Part shown: positions 6,854-13,995 of the stretch, piece by piece
Layout of the letters: each line of letters begins with the position of its first letter
Position numbering within the stretch: the stretch's first letter is position 1
Source of the DNA: Burkholderiaceae bacterium 16
Lineage (GTDB): Bacteria; Pseudomonadota; Gammaproteobacteria; Burkholderiales; Burkholderiaceae
NCBI GenBank assembly: GCA_000955785.1
Contig: JYOD01000064.1
Span: 86,252 to 150,251 of the forward strand
Length of the DNA: 64,000 bases
Direction of reading: 5' to 3'
Notes under the pieces: model-generated
Told to the model about the DNA's origin: nothing
The model's database searches: none
The model's input: the letters and a program-made list of their open reading frames with translations, nothing else
Program-made: the position numbers and the translations under genes

Positions 6854-6933
6854 CCTGCGCAAACTGTGGAAGTAACAGCCACACCGCGCCGCATTGCCCG
6901 CTGCCGCACGTGCGGATTGCGAGGCCGGCATGA
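6850..6933 (+). CDS. Tiny Cys-rich peptide (27 aa)
   Basis: ATG at 6850 overlaps the previous TGA, and its TGA overlaps the next ATG (both ATGA). The product MTCANCGSNSHTAPHCPLPH plus 7 residues has CxxC, two His and a further Cys, a minimal zinc-knuckle pattern. The double coupling argues that it is translated. Confidence 0.55.
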   Translation: MTCANCGSNSHTAPHCPLPHVRIARPA

Positions 6934-7124
6934 GCGCGAGCCATGGGAGCTGCTACCGGTGCCGGAAGGAAGTGCAGGTGTTTGGTTCGCGCTGGTGCGC
7001 TGACTGCTACTACCCCGGTATCGACGGCGACTATGACCGATACCGCGATCTACTCGAAGAGGGCTACACGCGCTATCAGGCGAAGCTGATGGTGGGCTGG
7101 GCCGATCCACCGGAGGAAGGCTAA
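6930..7124 (+). CDS. Small zinc-ribbon protein (64 aa)
   Basis: MSASHGSCYRCRKEVQVFGS then RWCADC: two CxxC pairs about 15 residues apart, a standard zinc ribbon, followed by an acidic helix (DYDRYRDLLEEGYTRYQAKL) that looks like a small protein-interaction segment. It is translationally coupled to the 27-aa Cys-rich peptide upstream and the 42-aa membrane peptide downstream. Function unknown. Confidence 0.7.
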   Translation: MSASHGSCYRCRKEVQVFGSRWCADCYYPGIDGDYDRYRDLLEEGYTRYQAKLMVGWADPPEEG

Positions 7125-7252
7125 TGACTTTCACTCTGGACGCCTGGCAGGTCCTGGCGATTGTGCTGCTGTCCGGCGCCTCGGGCGCGGCGGCGACGGT
7201 GATGTCTGTGGCGTGCTATGCGGCGCGCCGGCAGGGGAGGGAACTGGGATGA
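7124..7252 (+). CDS. Small membrane peptide (42 aa)
   Basis: TAATG overlap with the upstream gene and ATGA overlap downstream. The product MTFTLDAWQVLAIVLLSGAS continues as a hydrophobic, small-residue-rich span and ends in a basic tail (YAARRQGRELG), so one transmembrane helix with the C-terminus in the cytoplasm is likely. No family recognised. Confidence 0.6.
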   Translation: MTFTLDAWQVLAIVLLSGASGAAATVMSVACYAARRQGRELG

Positions 7253-7569
7253 AGGTCGCAGAACTGGAAGGGGCGTTGCTCGACTATTGGGTGGCGCGCG
7301 CCGAATTCCCTGACATGCCCGAGCGCGCGGTTGCGCTGAAGGCGATTCCGTTCTCGTCTTCGTGGCAGCACGGCGGCCCGATCATCGGGCGCGCGTTGAT
7401 CAGCGTTCTGTACGGGCCGGTGGATTCCCTGACTGAGCCGGGGTACTGGACGGGCTTCATTCGCCCCAGCGACGATGAGGGATACGACGGCCCGACGCAG
7501 CTCGTCGCGGCCATGCGCGCCTACGTTACCAGCAAGTTCGGCCACGAAGTCCCGGAGGTGTCACTGTGA
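7249..7569 (+). CDS. NinX-like (DUF2591) phage protein
   Basis: 106 residues starting MKVAELEGALLDYWVARAEF. The L.G..LD.WVA.AE opening, the central FSSSWQHGGPIIGR block and the C-terminal AMRAYVTSKFG..V.VP/EVS end are typical of the DUF2591/NinX family found in lambdoid early (nin) regions. The internal ATG at 7249 is used because it overlaps the previous TGA. Function is not established for the family; it is associated with the phage recombination and replication region. Confidence 0.75.
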   Translation: MKVAELEGALLDYWVARAEFPDMPERAVALKAIPFSSSWQHGGPIIGRALISVLYGPVDSLTEPGYWTGFIRPSDDEGYDGPTQLVAAMRAYVTSKFGHEVPEVSL

Positions 7570-7838
7570 ATTGCAAGCCTGGCGATCTCGCCTATATCGT
7601 GCGCGACCCCTATCCCGAGAACCTGGGCCGCGTCGTCAAAGTCGTCGGCGCGCCACGGTGGCTCAACGACGGGCCCGCTTGGTTCTGTCAGGCAGCCGGC
7701 GGTCCGCTGCGCGTGATGAACGCGGATCAGCCCTGGGAATCGCTCAGGGATACCGAATTCGATTGCTATGACAGCGACCTGCGCCCGATCAGCGGTGTGC
7801 CGGTTGAGGATGAGGTTTGCGACGAGGTGACGGCGTGA
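7566..7838 (+). CDS. Hypothetical early phage protein (90 aa, GTG start)
   Basis: The start codon is GTG overlapping the NinX stop (GTGA). The product MNCKPGDLAYIVRDPYPENL reads as a small beta-barrel (GDLAYIV, GRVVKVVGAP, WFCQAAG) typical of KOW/SH3-like folds, ending in an acidic tail. Similar 85-100-residue proteins are common in Burkholderia-type prophages but unnamed. Confidence 0.65.
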   Translation: MNCKPGDLAYIVRDPYPENLGRVVKVVGAPRWLNDGPAWFCQAAGGPLRVMNADQPWESLRDTEFDCYDSDLRPISGVPVEDEVCDEVTA

Positions 7839-8095
7839 CGCAGCAGCTCTCCCTCGAACTTGCCACCCAGGACGATCTCGCTCGATTTCGCATCCCGCAC
7901 CACGGTAAGCATATCGTCTACGGCGATGTATCTCGCCGCATGGGCCAACTCAGGCGGCAGCGCCGTTGGGCAGAACTCGCAGAGCTGGTGGACGTTGCGG
8001 CCGAGCTTTACAAAGCGCCGGAATGGCGCCGGATCTTTGCGGAGTGGCGAGTGCGGGACGCAAAGCGGACGGGGGTGGACACGTGGCCCTACTGA
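7835..8095 (+). CDS. Hypothetical early phage protein (86 aa, GTG start)
   Basis: GTG at 7835 overlaps the upstream TGA. The product MTQQLSLELATQDDLARFRI is strongly charged and ends RIFAEWRVRDAKRTGVDTWPY. It is probably helical with an arginine-rich centre (MGQLRRQRRWAEL). The 'TQQLSLEL' opening recurs in small phage proteins that precede nuclease genes. Function unknown. Confidence 0.6.
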   Translation: MTQQLSLELATQDDLARFRIPHHGKHIVYGDVSRRMGQLRRQRRWAELAELVDVAAELYKAPEWRRIFAEWRVRDAKRTGVDTWPY

Positions 8096-8097
8096 CC

Positions 8098-8304
8098 TTA
8101 GAAAAGCGGGTCCACTGCCCAAGTGCTCTTCTTCCCCGGCAGATCGTACTCATGCCGCAGCGCATTGCCGCAGGTGTTGCACCGGTACCAGTTGCGGCTG
8201 ACCGGAGACGACTTATCGAGACTCGACAAGAGAACAAGGTTCTCGTGGGGTTCCCTACGGAACACCGAATCTATCTGCGCCCTGCAGGCATCGCATGTCG
8301 CCAT
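8098..8304 (-). CDS. Zinc-ribbon protein encoded against the early operon
   Basis: 68 residues from MATCDACRAQIDSVFRREPH, with CxxC at 4-7 and a second pair RCNTCG about 40 residues later, then a basic aromatic tail. GGAGA six bases upstream of the ATG at 8304 supports that start over the ATG at 8316. It is convergent with 7835-8095 (two bases apart) and divergent from 8337. The opposite orientation inside the early operon means it could be expressed separately, perhaps in the lysogen. Confidence 0.65.
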   Translation of the reverse strand: MATCDACRAQIDSVFRREPHENLVLLSSLDKSSPVSRNWYRCNTCGNALRHEYDLPGKKSTWAVDPLF

Positions 8305-8336
8305 GGTTCTCTCCATGAATATTCGCGGATCGTAGC

Positions 8337-9191
8337 ATGACCTGGACCCACGACGCCCTGCAGGAAGACCTGGCGCAGTACGTGCGCGAGAAAACCCAAC
8401 GCATGGTCTGGACGAACATGCAGATGGGCCCAGTCGGCTCGCCGCGGCCCGACGCCTACAGCCTGCCGTTCAGCTTCACGCGCTTCACGCCGCTGGCCTA
8501 CGAGGTCAAGATCTCCGTGGCCGACTTCCGCCGCGACGTGACTGCCGGCAAGTGGCAGAGCTACCTGCGCTATGCCGCTGGCGTGACCTTTGCCGCGCCG
8601 GCCGGGCTGATCACCAAGGGCGATATTCCCGAGGGCTGCGGCCTGCTGCTGCGCAGCGAGGCCGGCTGGCGTGCCGCCAAGGCGCCCATGCTTCGCCCGG
8701 TCGAGAACTTGCCACTGGAGGCCTGGATCAAGCTGCTCATCGACGGGCTTGAGCGCCAAGTGAAGCTGCGGTTCGCCGATGTGGCTGACGAGTACTCGCT
8801 GATCCATCGCGTCGAGCAGCGCCTCGGCAAGGAAGTCTCACGGCTGCTGCATGATCGGCGCGCCGCGCGGTACCGTTACGAGTCCGCGACCGAGAGCCTG
8901 AACAAGAGCGCAAAGGCGGCCGAGGCCGAATACCGCAAGACCCTGGACGACGCGCGCAAGAACGCCGAGCGCGACGCAGCGCGGATTGATGGCGCGCGCA
9001 CCGAGCTGGCGCAGGCGTTGGGCCTTCCGCCTGACGCCCGAACGTTCGAGATTACCAACGCCGCGCAGGCAGCAGCGCGGCGGCTGGAAGCTGATGCTGA
9101 GGTGCAGCGGCTGAGAAGCCTGTTTGAGCGCGTTGAGAGCGCTATAGCGAGCGTGGACCGGCCGCTGCCGGAGATTGCGAGGGCAGTATGA
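8337..9191 (+). CDS. MmcB-like PD-(D/E)XK nuclease with long coiled coil
   Basis: 284 residues. The N-terminal third has PRPDAYSLPFSF and AYEVKISVADFRRD, which supply the D...E-x-K core of an MmcB/VRR-type nuclease fold, then KWQSYLRYAAGVTFAAPAGL and a GCGLLL strand. From about residue 150 the sequence is a long charged coiled coil (KAAEAEYRKTLDDARKNAER). The fusion of a small nuclease to a coiled coil suggests it works as part of an assembly. It starts the second half of the early operon and overlaps the replication gene by ATGA. Confidence 0.7.
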   Translation: MTWTHDALQEDLAQYVREKTQRMVWTNMQMGPVGSPRPDAYSLPFSFTRFTPLAYEVKISVADFRRDVTAGKWQSYLRYAAGVTFAAPAGLITKGDIPEGCGLLLRSEAGWRAAKAPMLRPVENLPLEAWIKLLIDGLERQVKLRFADVADEYSLIHRVEQRLGKEVSRLLHDRRAARYRYESATESLNKSAKAAEAEYRKTLDDARKNAERDAARIDGARTELAQALGLPPDARTFEITNAAQAAARRLEADAEVQRLRSLFERVESAIASVDRPLPEIARAV

Positions 9192-10294
9192 AAAGAGATC
9201 GTCCCTGGATGCCGTTCTACACGGCGGACTGGACTACAAACCTGAAGCTCAAGCGCTGCACACATGAAGAAAAGGGCGTCTGGATCGATGTCCTGTGCCT
9301 TATGCACGAGAGCGAGGAATACGGCGTTCTGCGCTGGCCTCTGGGTGAGCTGGCGGGCGCTGTGCGCACCACTGTGAAAGTGTTGAAATCCTTGGTGGAG
9401 AAGGGCGTCCTAAAGGGTGCTGAAGCGGGCGCATCATGTGAGGCGCAAACATTCACGCCAACCCACGGGCGCAAGCGGGGCCCTACTGTGACGATCCTAG
9501 ACAGCCAGGCCGGTCCAATCTGGTTCAGCTCTCGCATGGTCGAAGACGAGTACAAACGGCTTGCAAAACAGGGGCTACTGCCCGCACAAGAAGACGCACC
9601 TAAGTCACCACCAAAGGCGACACCAAAGCCCCCCTTTGGTGAATGCTCTGGTGATTCACCTTACCCACCACCTGACCCATCACCACCCACGCGGGCGCGC
9701 GAGACAGAGGACAGAGGACATATAAAAACAAAAGACATAGGCGGCGGCGCTAGTGACTCAACCGTGGGTGGCCCTGTGGATAACTCGGCATCGCCGCCGC
9801 CGCTTTCCGCCGATGAAATCGGAAACCACCTGGTGCTGCTGGAAGCCGAGCGGGGCAAAACTGTCGCCCTGTCCTCGCGCGCGCACGAGGCGTTGCTCCG
9901 GCTTGCTGACCGCAACATCGCCATGCCGGTGTTGCTCCGGGCTCATGCCCTCGCGTGCGCGCGACGGACGGCCGACCAGGACCCATCCCCGGTGAACCCG
10001 GGGTTCCTAGAGCCGTTCGTGGACGAGGCGCTGGCCGAGCTGCGCACCGCGCCACCGGCGCCAGGATGGGACGAAACCCCCGAGGGCGTGCACGCCAAGG
10101 CCGACGAGCTGCAGCTTGCGCCGCAGCGCGCCGACGAGCACCCGATCTGGTTCCGCCGGCGGGTCATCAAGGCTTCGGGCGATCAGCACCTGGTCGAGCG
10201 CGAGGTCAGCAAGGCCGAGCGGATGAACCCGAACGAGTTCGAGGTCGTGTACCGATTTTTTCACGGCGTGACGCCGGGGCAGGTGGCCGCATGA
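9188..10294 (+). CDS. Phage replication initiation-like protein
   Basis: 368 residues starting MKRDRPWMPFYTADWTTNLK. The WMPFY..DW opening followed by a winged-helix (EEKGVWIDVLCLMHES...GVLRWPLGELAGAVRTTVKV) is the DUF1376/O-like arrangement. A proline-rich low-complexity linker (about residues 135-185, containing PPSPTRAR-like runs) joins a C-terminal helical domain. In lambdoid phages such proteins bind the origin, which often lies within the gene; the repetitive ACCACC-rich stretch at about 9605-9690 is the natural place to look. Confidence 0.65.
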   Translation: MKRDRPWMPFYTADWTTNLKLKRCTHEEKGVWIDVLCLMHESEEYGVLRWPLGELAGAVRTTVKVLKSLVEKGVLKGAEAGASCEAQTFTPTHGRKRGPTVTILDSQAGPIWFSSRMVEDEYKRLAKQGLLPAQEDAPKSPPKATPKPPFGECSGDSPYPPPDPSPPTRARETEDRGHIKTKDIGGGASDSTVGGPVDNSASPPPLSADEIGNHLVLLEAERGKTVALSSRAHEALLRLADRNIAMPVLLRAHALACARRTADQDPSPVNPGFLEPFVDEALAELRTAPPAPGWDETPEGVHAKADELQLAPQRADEHPIWFRRRVIKASGDQHLVEREVSKAERMNPNEFEVVYRFFHGVTPGQVAA

Positions 10295-10506
10295 ATCAGC
10301 TCGAACAGTGCGACCTGTGCCGCCGGCAGGGCGGGCGCCTCGACTTCAACCACGTCTGCTGCCGCGTGCGCTTCTTGCTGAAAATGCCACACGTCGAGAT
10401 CCGGCGGGCATGGATAGAGTACTGGCGCAGGCGGGACGGCGACACCATCGCGACGCAGATCGAAACCGAGGTCAAGGCCCGCTGGGCGGAAAGGAACCGA
10501 GCATGA
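10291..10506 (+). CDS. Small Cys-rich phage protein (71 aa)
   Basis: MNQLEQCDLCRRQGGRLDFN, then HVCCRVRFLL: CxxC plus H..CC suggests zinc binding. The C-terminal half is a basic helix (RRAWIEYWRRRDGDTIATQI). It couples the replication gene (ATGA) to rusA (ATGA). This Cys-rich small protein just before rusA recurs in phages and is sometimes grouped with NinF/NinG-like genes, but no clear assignment is possible. Confidence 0.65.
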   Translation: MNQLEQCDLCRRQGGRLDFNHVCCRVRFLLKMPHVEIRRAWIEYWRRRDGDTIATQIETEVKARWAERNRA

Positions 10507-11006
10507 CGACATCGCTGTTCGACAACGCTCGGCCACTGCGCCGGGTTGAATTTTCGGTGCCTGGCCAGCCTGTCGCTAAGGGGCGCGCCCGCAGCGTGCC
10601 AGTGATGCGCAACGGGAAGGCGGTCACGAACGCCAACGGACGCCCCGTGGTGCAGCACCACACACCCGAGAAGACCGTGATCTTCGAGAACCTGGTCAAG
10701 CTGGCTGCGCAGCGCGCCATGGCCGGGCAGCGGCCCATGGATGGACCGGTGGAGCTGTGGCTCGACATCAACCTGCAGATCCCGAGCAGCTGGTCGAAGA
10801 AGCGCCAGCAGCTGGCCGCCGCGGGCCAGGTCGCAGCAACGAAGAAACCGGACGCCGATAACGTGCTCAAGGCTGTCAAGGACGGCATGAACGGCATCGT
10901 CTGGGTCGACGACGCCCAGGCGGTCGAGTACCGCATCAGCAAGCGCTACAGCACCGCGCCCGGTGTGTGCGTCAGCGTGGAACAACTGCCGCTGCAAGCG
11001 GCTTGA
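10503..11006 (+). CDS. rusA: RusA-type Holliday junction resolvase
   Basis: 167 residues. The diagnostic RusA motif KPDADNVLKAVKDGMNGIVW (Asp117, Asp119) and the following VDDAQ (Asp136, Asp137) supply the catalytic acidic residues; the N-terminal FSVPGQPVAKGRAR strand is also typical. Length is slightly above the 120 residues of E. coli RusA because of an N-terminal extension. It resolves branched DNA produced by phage recombination and replication before packaging. Position at the end of the early operon, next to the Q-like gene, mirrors lambdoid prophages such as DLP12. Confidence 0.93.
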   Translation: MTTSLFDNARPLRRVEFSVPGQPVAKGRARSVPVMRNGKAVTNANGRPVVQHHTPEKTVIFENLVKLAAQRAMAGQRPMDGPVELWLDINLQIPSSWSKKRQQLAAAGQVAATKKPDADNVLKAVKDGMNGIVWVDDAQAVEYRISKRYSTAPGVCVSVEQLPLQAA

Positions 11007-11031
11007 AGGAATGAAATTGACTGGGGAAACC

Positions 11032-11637
11032 ATGACCGAAGAACGCCTGTTCGAAAGCTCTCACGCGGCGCTCGTGTTCGCGTTCAACTTTTCCGGGCAG
11101 CAGTATCAGGCGTCGGCGATGAACAAGGCCATGACGCCGCAGATCGGCTCCGGGAAGGGGCTGGTCGGGGTAGACGGCGCCGCGCAGGCCGGGATGATCC
11201 GCCGAGAATTGGGTACGCTGCCGGAACTGCACCGGATGGTGCTGACCGCCAGGCTGGCGCCGCGTGACGTGCCGTGCGAGTGCACCCGGCCATGCTGCAG
11301 CGGGCGGTTGCCCAACGGCGAGTGGACCGACGCCATCGTGTGGTTGACCGAGCGCGCTATGCAGCAGCTCTCCGGATCGTTCTCGCACTACCGCGTGCGC
11401 CGCTCGATCCTGGAAAAGATCTTCGGGGTAAAGGTCAATCTGGCCGACATCGCCGAAGCCTGCGGCGCGCACCGCAACACGGTCAGCGACCAGAACGCGA
11501 AGCTGAAGCTGTGGATCGAAGGGGAGAAGGGGCGCAAGGGCTTGAACTCATCGCCGGGCGTCGAGGCGGTGGCCTGGCTGGCGATTGACGGGCTGCTGAA
11601 GGCGAAAGGGATGGTCGGGTGCGAGGAGGCGGCGTAG
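11032..11637 (+). CDS. Late antiterminator Q-like regulator (candidate)
   Basis: 201 residues from the ATG at 11032, preferred because GGGGA lies five bases upstream; ATG 11011 is an alternative that only adds seven residues. A CECTRPCCSG cluster (residues 82-90) could bind zinc. A following HTH-like region (VNLADIAEACGAHRNTVSDQNAKLKLW, about 136-161) is followed by a helical tail. Last gene of the early operon, directly before a promoter-terminator pair (11659-11745), is exactly where Q sits in lambdoid phages. Function is inferred from position, Cys cluster and HTH, not from confident homology. Confidence 0.55.
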   Translation: MTEERLFESSHAALVFAFNFSGQQYQASAMNKAMTPQIGSGKGLVGVDGAAQAGMIRRELGTLPELHRMVLTARLAPRDVPCECTRPCCSGRLPNGEWTDAIVWLTERAMQQLSGSFSHYRVRRSILEKIFGVKVNLADIAEACGAHRNTVSDQNAKLKLWIEGEKGRKGLNSSPGVEAVAWLAIDGLLKAKGMVGCEEAA

Positions 11638-11658
11638 GGGCCGTTTTCCGGGTTTTTC

Positions 11659-11687
11659 TTGACAATGTGCAAATCGTGCACAAAAAT
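11659..11687 (+). promoter_or_regulatory. Candidate late promoter pR' with internal dyad
   Basis: TTGACA (11659-11664), 17 bases, AAAAAT (11682-11687). The spacer holds a perfect inverted repeat TGTGCA-N5-TGCACA (11666-11682). In lambda the Q-binding element lies between the -35 and -10 of pR', so this dyad is a natural candidate for a regulator site. Confidence 0.6.
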
Positions 11688-11722
11688 GGCCCTCATTCGA
11701 TACACCTGCGAATTACGTCCAG

Positions 11723-11745
11723 AGCCCGCGCAAGCGGGCTTTTTG
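11723..11745 (+). terminator. tR'-like intrinsic terminator
   Basis: AGCCCGC-GCAA-GCGGGCT (11723-11740) followed by TTTTGC. It lies about 30 bases after the expected start of pR', giving the promoter plus immediate terminator layout that late antiterminators act on. It is also the first example of the hairpin modules repeated in the late operon. Confidence 0.7.
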
Positions 11746-11765
11746 CATTTCTGGGGCCATCCGCC

Positions 11766-11840
11766 ATGTTCCTGCCGACCTACTGGTTCCTGCTGTGGGG
11801 CGTCTTGCTTCGCGCGCCTTGGCCGAACAATGACGGCTGA
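11766..11840 (+). CDS. Possible 24-aa hydrophobic peptide
   Basis: ATG 11766 encodes MFLPTYWFLLWGVLLRAPWP plus 4 residues, after a weak GGGG. Hydrophobic and Trp-rich. It sits right after the tR'-like terminator. Rest of 11841-11965: no convincing gene; a TTGTGC/ATATGG pair near 11893-11920 is too weak to call. Confidence 0.3.
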   Translation: MFLPTYWFLLWGVLLRAPWPNNDG

Positions 11841-11965
11841 TTCCAGCCCCCTCACGCAGCCCGCTTGATGTGTCGCATACGAATCAATAGGCTTGTGCAG
11901 GCGACTAAGTTGCCAAATATGGCACAGCCTACCCAGTGTCTCCTCCACCCACCCCGTGGTGGATT

Positions 11966-11990
11966 GCCCGGCCTCCCGCCGGGCGTTTTT
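11966..11990 (+). terminator. Intrinsic terminator before the methyltransferase gene
   Basis: GCCCGGC-CTCCC-GCCGGGC (11966-11984) then GTTTTTATT. Second terminator downstream of pR', so full late transcription would need processive antitermination. Confidence 0.7.
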
Positions 11991-12019
11991 ATTCCCCACC
12001 CCGCGCATTTTTCCCGCCT

Positions 12020-13405
12020 ATGAAAAAGACCGACGAGCTCGCCATCCGCTACCGCGCGGCGGCAGACCTGCGTCGGTACGACAGGAATGCGCGGACGCAC
12101 AGCGCGGCCCAGATCGAGCAGATCCAGGCCTCGCTGCGCCAGTTCGGCTGGACGAACCCGGCTCTCACCGCCGGTGATGACCTGCTGGCGGGGCACGGCC
12201 GGCTGGAAGCCGCCACGCTCATGTGGGCGGCTGGCGAGACCATCCGCAACTGCCCGGTGGCAGGCCAGGTGCCCACCGTCGATCTGTCACATCTATCGGC
12301 GGATGAACGGCGGGCCTACATCCTGGCGGACAACAAGCTGGCCGAGAACGCCGGCTGGGACCTGGATCTGCTGACGGTCGAACTGGCGGATCTGCGCGAC
12401 GCGGACTTCGACCTGTCGTTGATTGGCTTCGACGCGGACGAGCTGGCCGAGCTGCTGGATCCGCCGCCACCCGGCACACCTGGTGGTGGCGCCGGCTCGC
12501 TCGCCGAGCAGTTCATGGTCCCGCCGTTCAGCACGCTCAATGCGCGCGACGCGGACTGGCAGGATCGTAAGAAGGCGTGGCTGGCACTGGGCATCCAGTC
12601 CGAGTTGGGCCGCGACGCGCCGGCATTCTCGTCGGCGTCCGACAAGCAGAAGGCGGCGAGCGGCGCGACGGCGCAGCATCGCACCAGCATCTTCGACCCG
12701 GTGCTGTGCGAATTGGCGTATCGCTGGTTCTGCCCGGCCGATGGCCTGGTGCTGGACCCGTTCGCCGGCGGTAGCGTGCGCGGCATCGTCGCGGCGCGCC
12801 TGGGGCGCCAGTACATCGGTATGGATCTGCGAGCAGAGCAGGTGCAGGCCAACCGCGCGCAGCTCGATCTGTTGCGTGCCGGCGACCCCGCGCCGGCCTG
12901 GCACGTGGGCGATAGCCGCAAGATCGGCCAGCACCTGGCGGATGTCGAGGCCGATTTCGTGTTCTCGTGCCCGCCGTACGCGGACCTGGAACGCTACTCG
13001 GACGACCCGGCGGACCTGTCCACGATGGACTATCCGGCCTTCCTGACGGCCTACCGCGAGGTGATCTCCGGCGCCGTGGGCCAGCTCAAGCCTGACCGAT
13101 TCGCCTGCTTCGTGGTCGGCGACGTGCGCAGCCACCGCGGCACCGGCTGCTACCGGAACTTCGTGGCCGACACCATCGAGGCATTCCTCGACGCGGGCAT
13201 GCAGCTGTACAACGAGGCCATCTTGCTGACCGCGCTGGGTAGCCTGCCCATCCGCGCGGCCAAGCAGTTCAGCGCCAGCCGGAAGCTGGGGAAGGCGCAC
13301 CAGAACGTGCTGGTCTTCGTGAAGGGCGACTGGAAGAGGGCGGTGGCCGCGTGCGGCGACGTGGAGGTGTCGGACGATCTCTTTCCCGAGGCGGCAGAAG
13401 GTTAG
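12020..13405 (+). CDS. ParB-like domain fused to DNA methyltransferase (phage orphan)
   Basis: 461 residues. Residues 1-140 are a ParB/Srx-type domain (LRRYDRNARTHSAAQIEQI, GDDLLAGHGRLEAA, ADNKLAENAGWD). The C-terminal half is an amino-methyltransferase: DPFAGGSVRG (246-255, SAM-binding) and SCPPYADLERYSD (316-328, catalytic CPPY, as in m4C and some m6A enzymes). No restriction partner is nearby. Such ParB-MTase fusions precede terminase genes in many phages and may mark phage DNA against restriction or regulate packaging. ATG 12020 gives the natural domain start; the longer upstream frame covers the terminator. Confidence 0.85.
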   Translation: MKKTDELAIRYRAAADLRRYDRNARTHSAAQIEQIQASLRQFGWTNPALTAGDDLLAGHGRLEAATLMWAAGETIRNCPVAGQVPTVDLSHLSADERRAYILADNKLAENAGWDLDLLTVELADLRDADFDLSLIGFDADELAELLDPPPPGTPGGGAGSLAEQFMVPPFSTLNARDADWQDRKKAWLALGIQSELGRDAPAFSSASDKQKAASGATAQHRTSIFDPVLCELAYRWFCPADGLVLDPFAGGSVRGIVAARLGRQYIGMDLRAEQVQANRAQLDLLRAGDPAPAWHVGDSRKIGQHLADVEADFVFSCPPYADLERYSDDPADLSTMDYPAFLTAYREVISGAVGQLKPDRFACFVVGDVRSHRGTGCYRNFVADTIEAFLDAGMQLYNEAILLTALGSLPIRAAKQFSASRKLGKAHQNVLVFVKGDWKRAVAACGDVEVSDDLFPEAAEG

Positions 13406-13899
13406 CCGAGGGCGTGGACAAGCCAGCCTGATCCGAACATGAAGCAGGCGATGGACGTGCTGCCGAGCCACTTCAGCCAGCTCGACTCCTTTGTTTCCAG
13501 CATTTCAGGGTGGACGTTGTCATTGCTAGCAATGGCCTGTATTTGGCTGCTCCGATGACGGCGGAGAGTCTGGGTACCCGCGAACAACCCTAGTGTTGCT
13601 GTATAGAGACCGATGGTGAAGAACCAGATCCAGCCACCAACGACCACTTGCTTGCCCTGCATCATGTTTGCGCCAGCTAAGGTCGCGGCGGCTGTCATGC
13701 CGAAGCCATTCAGGATGATCACGTGCTTGAGTGATTCCAGCTTCCAAGTCCAATATTGGCTGAACACGTTCGCGTAGACAGCAACCTTCTCCGCGCGCAG
13801 ATGAGGTGTTGTGGTTGGTGCCTCCAGCGTCCAGGCTGGGGGTGCTTCCTTCAGGGCGTTGCTGCTAGGCCGCCTGAGCGTTCGTCGTTGCTGTGTCAT
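13402..13899 (-). CDS. Antisense membrane protein between methyltransferase and terminase
   Basis: 165 residues, beginning MTQQRRTLRRPSSNALKEAP. Three hydrophobic spans: HVIILNGFGMTAAATLAGA, GGWIWFFTIGLYTATLGLFAG and STSIACFMFGSGWLVHAL. The basic start and the NVHPEMLETKESSW loop suggest a cytoplasmic N-terminus. It is convergent with the methyltransferase (ends overlap by four bases) and divergent from the terminase. Being opposite to the late operon, it is a likely cargo gene expressed in the lysogen, with superinfection exclusion as one possibility. No family recognised. Confidence 0.7.
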   Translation of the reverse strand: MTQQRRTLRRPSSNALKEAPPAWTLEAPTTTPHLRAEKVAVYANVFSQYWTWKLESLKHVIILNGFGMTAAATLAGANMMQGKQVVVGGWIWFFTIGLYTATLGLFAGTQTLRRHRSSQIQAIASNDNVHPEMLETKESSWLKWLGSTSIACFMFGSGWLVHALG

Positions 13900-13995
13900 C
13901 TTCGTTTTCCCTGGGTTACCTCTCGGATGTCGGAGGGCGCGGCGGGATTCTTTACCCGTCAGAAGTCGGGTATACGCAGCTATTCAGAGGCCGAT

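Noticed and set aside
12293..13471. 392-codon minus frame over the methyltransferase
   Set aside because: Shadow of the ParB-methyltransferase, which has clear motifs.
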